DNA of 64,000 bases, taken from a virus. The notes under the pieces were generated by a model. It saw only the letters and a list, made by a program, of their open reading frames with translations. It had not been told where the DNA came from and searched no databases. Below, piece by piece: positions 9,930 to 16,355 of this stretch. The stretch is from positions 124,001 through 188,000 of IMG/VR virus record IMGVR_UViG_3300035137_000026, one strand, 5' to 3'. Position 1 is the stretch's first letter; each line of letters starts with the position of its first letter. A program made the position numbers and the translations under genes.

Positions 9930-10745
9930 TTACCACCATGAGAGGTTAACATACCCAACCTGTTCAAGTAGTTCTTTTAGTTCGTCATCCTGGTGCAGGC
10001 ACTCATACTCTACTCCGAGTATCCGCTTCATGCCAGTAACATCTCCTGATAGTATCATGTTCTTGGCTTCATTAAAACCTTCCACCCCACGTTCTCTCTT
10101 GCATAGTAGAGTGCCATCCTCAGTAAGCCCAATTGGCCTCCAATCGTAGACGAAATCTAGGCCAGGCTTCCTCAGTTTAAGCCCACAGTACTTAAATAGG
10201 TCGCTTGCCAAGTTAATCCGACCCTCTAGCTCTTTGGCTGCATCTGTATCAACAGGGAATAGAAATCGGTTTTTGCAGGGTATTTTTAAGATATCTTTAA
10301 AGCGTGCAGCAACAGTTTGTGCTCTGTCTTCTCGTATTGCTTGGTCTTCGTGCTGATAGTGTACCTTATACCTTGCATAGGTTCTCCAGATTAGGGTGTT
10401 AAGAGAAAGCATCGGATCTCGCATCGAAATTACTACTGGTATTTGGGATCTTTTGGTTTGTAGAGTAGTTACTAAGGGTGAACCAGGAGTGTCATGGTGA
10501 CCATGCACCAGGATAACATCTTTCCCAGCTTTTTCTTCTGGAGTTAGGAAACTTAAAGCTGTTTTCTGAATCCATGACTGGTCTACTACAGTACAGGGAT
10601 TGTTCTCGAGCGAGAGTTTTCTGCCTCGGTTTTCCATAAATCTCTCGCCTTTCCAAAAGAATTTGTCTGGCGGATAGTTACTTTGGATTAGTCGACACAT
10701 AAACGTACCACCAGTGTGTGTGACGGTGTAGGCTATGGCTATCAT
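9930..10745 (-). CDS. Sulfotransferase-like protein (paralogue of 11469-12314)
   Basis: 271 residues, start overlapping the upstream stop as ATGA. The N-terminus reads AYTVTHTGGTF, a P-loop-like element in the place of the 5'-phosphosulfate loop, and further on VVISMRDPMLSLNTL resembles the 3'-phosphate-binding Arg segment of sulfotransferases. A second protein in the cluster (11469-12314) has the same layout, with YTIPHTGTHF, LRDPFLAIMT, a shared HCGL/YCGL region and the same ending GY-x-NL-x-WW. The two are clearly paralogous. Sulfate transfer to a glycan is plausible given the neighbouring glycosyltransferases, but the family match is weak and a different nucleotide-dependent transferase remains possible. 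Confidence 0.5.
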   Translation of the reverse strand: MIAIAYTVTHTGGTFMCRLIQSNYPPDKFFWKGERFMENRGRKLSLENNPCTVVDQSWIQKTALSFLTPEEKAGKDVILVHGHHDTPGSPLVTTLQTKRSQIPVVISMRDPMLSLNTLIWRTYARYKVHYQHEDQAIREDRAQTVAARFKDILKIPCKNRFLFPVDTDAAKELEGRINLASDLFKYCGLKLRKPGLDFVYDWRPIGLTEDGTLLCKRERGVEGFNEAKNMILSGDVTGMKRILGVEYECLHQDDELKELLEQVGYVNLSWW

Positions 10746-11467
10746 GTGGTTTCTGCTCCTTTAATTTTACTGGTCAGCTGGTCGTATGATTGTTTGGCGT
10801 AGTGCTCCCATCCTGTCCAGACGATACCATTCTTGTCCTGCCCACAATAATTCTGTGGTTCTTTTGCATCACAAGCAGTAAGCTCCATTTGTACAGTGGG
10901 CCAGCCAAGTATATGAGCAGCTTTTCGTGTGAAGTTAGCTAGCCTTTTGATTATGGTTCTGTCTTGTGCCCGAGAACACTCATAGCGAACCATGATCTTC
11001 TTGACATGGGAACCCCAGTTTTCGTTGACTCTCTTATCCATTTCAGCCAACATGTTTTCTAACTCTTTTGGATTTGGGCGCTTTATTCTCTTGGCCACGC
11101 CGAACTTTACCAGAAATCCTCCCTTAAGACGGAAGGCATATCTCACCCCGTCACCCAGGTCATAGTACTGACTGGTGGCCTCGTGGAATGGGGACCATAA
11201 GAAAGTATCAATCTTCCTGGGTATTTTATAAGCAACTGGCCTCATCATCTTTAGCTGATCCGGGGACAGTTTGTCTGCATAAGGCATCGTGAATTTTTTG
11301 CCTGGCACAAACTTTTTGAGAAATAACTCTAGACCTGCTCCCATGGCGGTGTAGGTGTCGGGCGTCTTAGTGCTAATACAATCACACATGCTAAAGCGTT
11401 TGATGTGACCTAGGGTAGAACGTTGACGACCCTTAACAGCTAACTGGATAAGTTCCTCGTTAGTCAT
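10742..11467 (-). CDS. Hypothetical protein between sulfotransferase-like genes
   Basis: 241 residues, start just after the upstream stop, end overlapping the next start (ATGA). I do not recognise a family. The sequence is basic and mixed alpha/beta with Cys residues scattered at both ends (MCDCIS near 27-32; TACDAKEPQNYC near 200). A central segment (WSPFHEATSQYYDLGDG) and helix (NPKELENMLAEMDKRV) are the most distinctive parts. Being sandwiched between two paralogous transferase-like genes and translationally coupled to one of them suggests it acts in the same glycan or surface-modification pathway. Confidence 0.6.
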   Translation of the reverse strand: MTNEELIQLAVKGRQRSTLGHIKRFSMCDCISTKTPDTYTAMGAGLELFLKKFVPGKKFTMPYADKLSPDQLKMMRPVAYKIPRKIDTFLWSPFHEATSQYYDLGDGVRYAFRLKGGFLVKFGVAKRIKRPNPKELENMLAEMDKRVNENWGSHVKKIMVRYECSRAQDRTIIKRLANFTRKAAHILGWPTVQMELTACDAKEPQNYCGQDKNGIVWTGWEHYAKQSYDQLTSKIKGAETT

Positions 11468-11468
11468 G

Positions 11469-12314
11469 TTACCACCATAGAAGATTGCTGTATCCAGCCT
11501 TGTCTAAAAGCTTCTTTAGAGGATCTTCCTTCTGCAGAAATTCAAATTCAAAGTTGCAGAATGCATTCTTCTGAATGTAGCTTACGTTGCCAGACTTGTA
11601 CTCTCGTTTCATCTGCTCGAATTGGCTATAGGCCTTGTCTTGGCCTGCTCCAGAACTCTTCTCTTGGCTGGTGTTGATGGGCTTCCAATTGTTTACAAAC
11701 TCTTGTGTTTGCTGGTTGTACTGTAGGCCACAGTGTTTGTAGAGATCTTTGGCTAGCGACGTGCGCCCCTGGGTGGTCTTCGACAACTCTCCGTCTATAG
11801 GGAATAGCAACATTCTGGCAGGCGGCACGACAAGTATATCCATAAAGGTTTGACAGATTCTTCTTGCTTCCTTGTGTCTTTGCTCTATCGGCCTTATATT
11901 GGGTAGTTTCCTACCGTATCCATACCAGCCCTGCCACGAACGAGTCATAATAGCTAGGAACGGGTCTCGTAGAGGAGACACAAATGATATATCGAGCGGA
12001 TCGGCGTGATGTAGAATCTTCATTATTGGCTTGCCTCTGTGCCAGTGATGCCCCTTAATAAGAAGCAACTCTAAATTACTCCACATCTTAAATACTTTGT
12101 CATCGGGCTTTGCAGACTTCTTAATCAGTATTCTGAGCTGATTACCACTAATAGGAGATTGGAAATTGTAGTCTTCATAGTTCATGCCATCATGATAGCG
12201 GTTGCCAAACCACATATCGTCAACTTGGCACCACTTGTTTGTACTCTGCCGCTGTAGATCCATTACAAAGTGAGTGCCAGTGTGGGGTATTGTATACGTA
12301 AAGATTGTTTTCAT
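11469..12314 (-). CDS. Sulfotransferase-like protein (paralogue of 9930-10745)
   Basis: 281 residues, start overlapping the upstream glycosyltransferase stop (ATGA). N-terminal YTIPHTGTHFVMDL gives the nucleotide-sulfate loop candidate and SFVSPLRDPFLAIMTRSW the Arg/Asp segment. The second half shares with its paralogue the motifs LLFPIDGE, DLYKHCGL and the terminal GYSNLLWW. Position directly behind GT9 enzymes suggests it decorates the glycan they build. Known sulfotransferases use PAPS; no PAPS-making gene is visible in this window, so donor and substrate are inference. Confidence 0.5.
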   Translation of the reverse strand: MKTIFTYTIPHTGTHFVMDLQRQSTNKWCQVDDMWFGNRYHDGMNYEDYNFQSPISGNQLRILIKKSAKPDDKVFKMWSNLELLLIKGHHWHRGKPIMKILHHADPLDISFVSPLRDPFLAIMTRSWQGWYGYGRKLPNIRPIEQRHKEARRICQTFMDILVVPPARMLLFPIDGELSKTTQGRTSLAKDLYKHCGLQYNQQTQEFVNNWKPINTSQEKSSGAGQDKAYSQFEQMKREYKSGNVSYIQKNAFCNFEFEFLQKEDPLKKLLDKAGYSNLLWW

Positions 12315-13201
12315 TGACCCATTAAATCCTGTAACTTTTTAACAACCTCAGCAGTTTCTAGCTCTTGAAACTTGTGTGGTGGAAGTTCATAAGCGTGAGT
12401 CCACTTTTCTTCATATGCCCAGTTTCCTGTCTCTCCTCCGTGCTGCATGACACTTCGTTGGTTGCCATGCTCGTCACGGGTAGGATAGAAGTATACAGAT
12501 GGTACACTATTTGTCCACGCCGCAGATAGCATGCTACTGTGCGCACCAATAAATCCCGCTGCCTCTCTAACGATAGCAGCTCCAAGACGTAAAGATGTTA
12601 GGTTAATCATATTGTGGATTTTGGGGCCAGATACATCAAGCACCTCGTCCTGACAACGAATACCCATGCGTCCCCGTTCTGAGTGTCCCAGGATAACAAC
12701 TGGAGTTCCTAGTCGTTGAAGCTCTTCTATTACTTCAATATACTTAAAGTCTGGGAAACACTTGTACTTCCCGTCCTTAGGATGTGGTCGACAGCCTCTA
12801 TGTGGAAGACCAGCAAATGGGTGAATAACAACATATGGCTCTTGTCTTATCTCGTCTAGAATCTTAGTCTCTGTTGGAGACAGATATAGCTTGTTTAGAC
12901 TTGGTTTAATTTGGTTGTTAGAAGCATATTTTTTTATGTCTTCTGTTAAAACCATTTGCTTCCACATCCGTTCGTCCGGATGCCCAGGCGGCTTCCAGTC
13001 ATGAGTAAGAATTGCATCGATATGGGGATTGAGTTCGATCAACTCTCTTGCTGTAGAAGAATGACATGTGATTATGGCTATAATTTTGATGTCTTTATCA
13101 TGCTTCTTTACGTTCTCGACTAGTTTCCACTGAGGCTTCTTGAAGTATGTGTATATAAAGTCTCCGACTCCCCCTCCTGCTCGTACATGTAATATGGTCA
13201 T
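12311..13201 (-). CDS. Glycosyltransferase family 9 (heptosyltransferase-like)
   Basis: 296 residues, ribosome binding site GGAGAT before ATG. It has the GT-B two-domain layout of ADP-heptose:LPS heptosyltransferases. The N-terminal part holds the Gly-rich turn (RAGGGVGDFIYTY) and a strand-helix unit ending in ELNPHIDAILTH. The C-terminal donor-binding part has YVVIHPFAGLPHRG, a PVVILGHSE strand, then GFIGAHSSMLSAAWTNSVPS and a final VYFYP, corresponding to the usual S/T-x-x-x-H-x-A-A element (here SSMLSAAW, lacking the usual His). It probably transfers a heptose-like sugar. The next gene encodes two more domains of this family, and heptose-activation genes lie at 54.7-57.3 kb. Confidence 0.7.
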   Translation of the reverse strand: MTILHVRAGGGVGDFIYTYFKKPQWKLVENVKKHDKDIKIIAIITCHSSTARELIELNPHIDAILTHDWKPPGHPDERMWKQMVLTEDIKKYASNNQIKPSLNKLYLSPTETKILDEIRQEPYVVIHPFAGLPHRGCRPHPKDGKYKCFPDFKYIEVIEELQRLGTPVVILGHSERGRMGIRCQDEVLDVSGPKIHNMINLTSLRLGAAIVREAAGFIGAHSSMLSAAWTNSVPSVYFYPTRDEHGNQRSVMQHGGETGNWAYEEKWTHAYELPPHKFQELETAEVVKKLQDLMGQ

Positions 13202-13203
13202 GC

Positions 13204-15183
13204 CTATCTCCTAAATTTCTTCTTGACTACTTCGGCAACCTGCTTAGCTCTTATGGCTAACATGCATTTAGAGTGTCCTCGAATTGTGTTTAGCTGCTTA
13301 CAGGGTATTCTACTGTTTCTCCAGCAAGGAATACAGTCCATATCTGATTTTATCACAGTCACATTATCGTAGCCCTTACATCGAGGCCTATAGTCTATAG
13401 GACCAAATAGAGCTATGGTGGGTATGTTTAGGGCCGCTCCGAAGTGAAGGAGGCTGGTGTCCACAGTAATGAGTCCATCGCACTGCTCAAGAATCGCTAT
13501 GGATTTCTGGAGTGGGAAGCCACAGGCATCAATCACGTTTTTGAAAACGTGTTCTCTTGAGTGATCAATTAATATTAGCTCAAAGTGTGGACCCAGCAAC
13601 TCAGATAGCTGGTGGAAGTACTTCTCAGGCCAGTTGCGATACATTTCGGCGCTTCGCAGCCCGACAGCTATCTTTGGCTTATTAGAGGATACCGTCTTTG
13701 CAATGAAGTCTTTTGCCCACTGTCTATGGTCATCGTGTACTATATATTTAGGCTTTAGTTCATGTACGATTTCTCTGACTCCAGCTGCTTCAGCGTATAT
13801 CTCAACACGACTTTTCTGTACATCCTTGCCTGCAGCCACCCTAGCAGATTCGTATCTGGCACATGGCGATGATAGATCAATAATGGCGTAGTATCTTTTG
13901 GGATTGATATGTGCATCCGCATCTATTAGCCTATGAACACTAGGGTTATTTTGCAGAACAGGCCATAGTTTACTCTGGCAAGCGACCTCAATGCGTTTGT
14001 CTGGATGCTTTTCCTTGATAGCCTCGAGCGTGGGCGTAACCATTAACATATCACCAATACCGTCTGTAATTCGCCGCACCAGAATGACAGGGTCCTGATT
14101 CTTATCAGTAAGATCTTTGCCGTATGTTATGTGTGCGGCCGTTATGTAGTTACTAGTAATTTTCCTTCTGATTGCTACTTTCACATCTTCTGGTGTTACA
14201 CCAGTGAGGCACGCAAACTTATTACCCTGGCTCTTGGTGCATCGTGGGCTGTACCAACAGAACTGGCACGGGAGCTTCTTTAACAACACGGTGCAGTTGG
14301 AGTAGTAGTTGCATCTGCTCTCTGGGGGCACAGGACCAAAAATTGCAATGATTTTCTTTTGGAGTGCGCCGGCCAAATGAAGCATGCCGCTATCAGGACA
14401 GACAGTTACCTCACAGCAATCCATGATGGCCGCAACCTCCGTGAGCTTGTGATCTGCTATTATAGTTACGTTACTCTTCTTGTGTCTCTCCCATCTCTCG
14501 ACAGTGTTACCCCAGTCGAATAGAAAGACATGTAAGTCATCGTCTTCAGCCAACAAGTCTATTAGGGTGCCGATGTGATTGAGTGGCCATGTACGTCTGG
14601 CATCGTTGCTGCGAGCCTGGATGGCAATTAGAGTTTTTTGGCCTTTTACATGTTTCTTGATAAACCTGTCGGCCCACTTCCGTTCTTCCTTCTCAATAAT
14701 GTAGATTGGAATAGGATCTGCAGATACATCTATGCCTACGGCATTAGCAAACATGTCTATTCTGTTAGGTGGTATAGTTCCAGGCTTCTCTTGGTCTAAT
14801 CCAGTGGAGGTGATGTCTACAACATAATCGTATTCTGGGTCTCGAGCATCATGAAAAGGTATCAGCGTGTCTACATACGGATTATGTCTAATGATGTCAG
14901 CCAGTGCCCCCTGCGAGTACTTCATGTCAGTAGCATAGGTAATGTGACACTGTGGGATAACCATCTTAATAGCCTTAGTTATTGGCGTTGTCATGAGAAC
15001 ATCGCCAATACCACCCAACCTACGCTTCAAGCAGATTCGTGGGCTCACAGATCGCCTAAGCCTGCTGATCTTAATACGAGTTCCTTCGACCTTCTTCTTT
15101 GAGCTGGCGTTGACAACTCTAGCTGGCCTTGGGGATCTCCTATGTTTTGGGGTTATTACTCCATGCTTCATTTTGTTGGCCAT
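13204..15183 (-). CDS. Tandem double glycosyltransferase family 9 protein
   Basis: 659 residues containing two complete heptosyltransferase-like (GT9) units in one chain. Unit 1 spans about 45-345 (RRLGGIGDVLMTTP at its start; PDSGMLHLAGAL and IAIFGPVPPESRCNY at its end). Unit 2 spans about 365-659 (RRITDGIGDMLMVTP; TVDTSLLHFGAALN; IALFGPIDYRPRC). Both donor sites keep the conserved T/S-x-x-x-H-x-A-A motif and each ends with a Cys-rich tail, CQFCWYSPRC and CIPCWRNSRIPC. The N-terminal ~45 residues are very basic. Most family members are single-unit proteins of ~320-350 residues, so this is a tandem duplication or fusion and may add two sugars. Start is supported by AGAGG before ATG. Confidence 0.8.
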   Translation of the reverse strand: MANKMKHGVITPKHRRSPRPARVVNASSKKKVEGTRIKISRLRRSVSPRICLKRRLGGIGDVLMTTPITKAIKMVIPQCHITYATDMKYSQGALADIIRHNPYVDTLIPFHDARDPEYDYVVDITSTGLDQEKPGTIPPNRIDMFANAVGIDVSADPIPIYIIEKEERKWADRFIKKHVKGQKTLIAIQARSNDARRTWPLNHIGTLIDLLAEDDDLHVFLFDWGNTVERWERHKKSNVTIIADHKLTEVAAIMDCCEVTVCPDSGMLHLAGALQKKIIAIFGPVPPESRCNYYSNCTVLLKKLPCQFCWYSPRCTKSQGNKFACLTGVTPEDVKVAIRRKITSNYITAAHITYGKDLTDKNQDPVILVRRITDGIGDMLMVTPTLEAIKEKHPDKRIEVACQSKLWPVLQNNPSVHRLIDADAHINPKRYYAIIDLSSPCARYESARVAAGKDVQKSRVEIYAEAAGVREIVHELKPKYIVHDDHRQWAKDFIAKTVSSNKPKIAVGLRSAEMYRNWPEKYFHQLSELLGPHFELILIDHSREHVFKNVIDACGFPLQKSIAILEQCDGLITVDTSLLHFGAALNIPTIALFGPIDYRPRCKGYDNVTVIKSDMDCIPCWRNSRIPCKQLNTIRGHSKCMLAIRAKQVAEVVKKKFRR

Positions 15184-15195
15184 GCAGAGCCTCTG

Positions 15196-15777
15196 TTAGG
15201 TGGTTTTGATGAACTCGAAATTAATTGATGGCTTGAAGTTCTCGTCGTCGAAATACTCCGCCTCTGTAGTACCAAAGACCTCGCCGGTAGCATGAAAGCT
15301 GCCAGGCTCTGCATTGTGGACTGTATAAACAAGGTGGGTTACGAGCATAGTCTTGTCAGCTAGAATTTCACCAATCTTGTCACCTAGTTCTGTGTGGAAT
15401 CTAGGTTCGTCAGAATTCAGCATCCGTGTCCGAATGTTGTCAACTCTACGCTGGCTTGGATAGTCGCCCAACTTGATTTCCATTCGGAAGATGTTGGGGC
15501 GGCTTCTCATGAGAGTCTTGCAGTACTGCTGTGCTCTCTCTAGGCTCATGCTGCGGATGTCAGTAATGCCTGCCATTGGTGGCGGACTGGCTGGGTCCAT
15601 ATCGTAATAGTCATATGTAACCCTCATGCGCTGAACACCTTTGCCACTAGCATTAATAGCCTTGACAATGCTGCTCTGATCTTTGGCATACTCGGCAACT
15701 TCCTGATGTGTGGGGTTCCGGCCGAAAAGACCAGACGATGGATTTCTTACTGCATTGGGATCGAACTCTTTAGTCAT
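15196..15777 (-). CDS. Hypothetical protein
   Basis: 193 residues, start overlapping the upstream stop (ATGA). No recognised family. The N-terminal 25 residues are disordered-looking (Asn/Pro/Ser), then come a helix (THQEVAEYAKDQSSIVKAI), beta strands (RMRVTYDYYDMDP), a helix with conserved-looking charges (LERAQQYCKTLMRSRPNIF) and a C-terminal beta region (THLVYTVHNAEPGSFH). It lies between the sigma-like gene and the glycan cluster and is translationally coupled to the former. Confidence 0.6.
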   Translation of the reverse strand: MTKEFDPNAVRNPSSGLFGRNPTHQEVAEYAKDQSSIVKAINASGKGVQRMRVTYDYYDMDPASPPPMAGITDIRSMSLERAQQYCKTLMRSRPNIFRMEIKLGDYPSQRRVDNIRTRMLNSDEPRFHTELGDKIGEILADKTMLVTHLVYTVHNAEPGSFHATGEVFGTTEAEYFDDENFKPSINFEFIKTT

Positions 15778-16355
15778 TTTTGACTCCTCCAGTTTAATGT
15801 CTCTTGCAAGTCAGACAGCATCGTAGCAACTGTTCTTCTGTCTATTTTTAGTAACTTAGCAAGTCCTTGAGCTGTGAGCTGCCTCTGATCAGCTGCAAGT
15901 ATCATATATATAAGATATTTTTCGCTTCTTGTAAAGCATTTTCCTACATATCTGTCTTCCCATAGGATATTTGGGACGGTCCAATAGAACTCCTCATCCA
16001 GGGCATACTCACCACCAGTATCAACGAGACCACTAGGCTCCTCTAATGGACACATGTACTTTTCAACTCTGGAGAGCATGTCGGCTACCCGTCTAGGTAT
16101 CTGAGCCTCTAGGTAAGGCACAATAGAACTAGTATACTTCTTGTGCTCTCTAAACAGCTGTTCACAAAGCATAAACAACTCTGATTCAGCTTCAGCTGCC
16201 AGCAACCCCTTCTTCATGAGAGACCTCTTAGCCCAGCCTAACAGAGGCCTAAGCAATATATAGAATGCATAGACCCTGTCCTGCTGGCTAGTCTCAGGAG
16301 TGTAGAATATGGCTCTCTCGTATTTACGAAAGAGGTGTTTGCGGCGTAGCTTCAT
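15774..16355 (-). CDS. Possible sigma-factor-like or HTH transcription protein
   Basis: 193 residues, ATG overlapping the thyX stop (ATGA). The all-helical N-terminal two-thirds (ESELFMLCEQLFREHKKY, VPYLEAQIPRRVADMLSRV) resembles the layout of sigma region 2, including a helix after which an Ile-Pro-Arg-Arg stretch occurs. The last 35 residues form a helix-turn-helix (LTAQGLAKLLKIDRRTVATM) like region 4 or other DNA-binding proteins. A middle acidic segment (EEPSGLVDTGGEYALDEEF) links them. Phages often encode late-gene sigma factors of this size. The similarity is only at pattern level; a DNA-binding protein of another type is the alternative. Confidence 0.45.
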   Translation of the reverse strand: MKLRRKHLFRKYERAIFYTPETSQQDRVYAFYILLRPLLGWAKRSLMKKGLLAAEAESELFMLCEQLFREHKKYTSSIVPYLEAQIPRRVADMLSRVEKYMCPLEEPSGLVDTGGEYALDEEFYWTVPNILWEDRYVGKCFTRSEKYLIYMILAADQRQLTAQGLAKLLKIDRRTVATMLSDLQETLNWRSQK

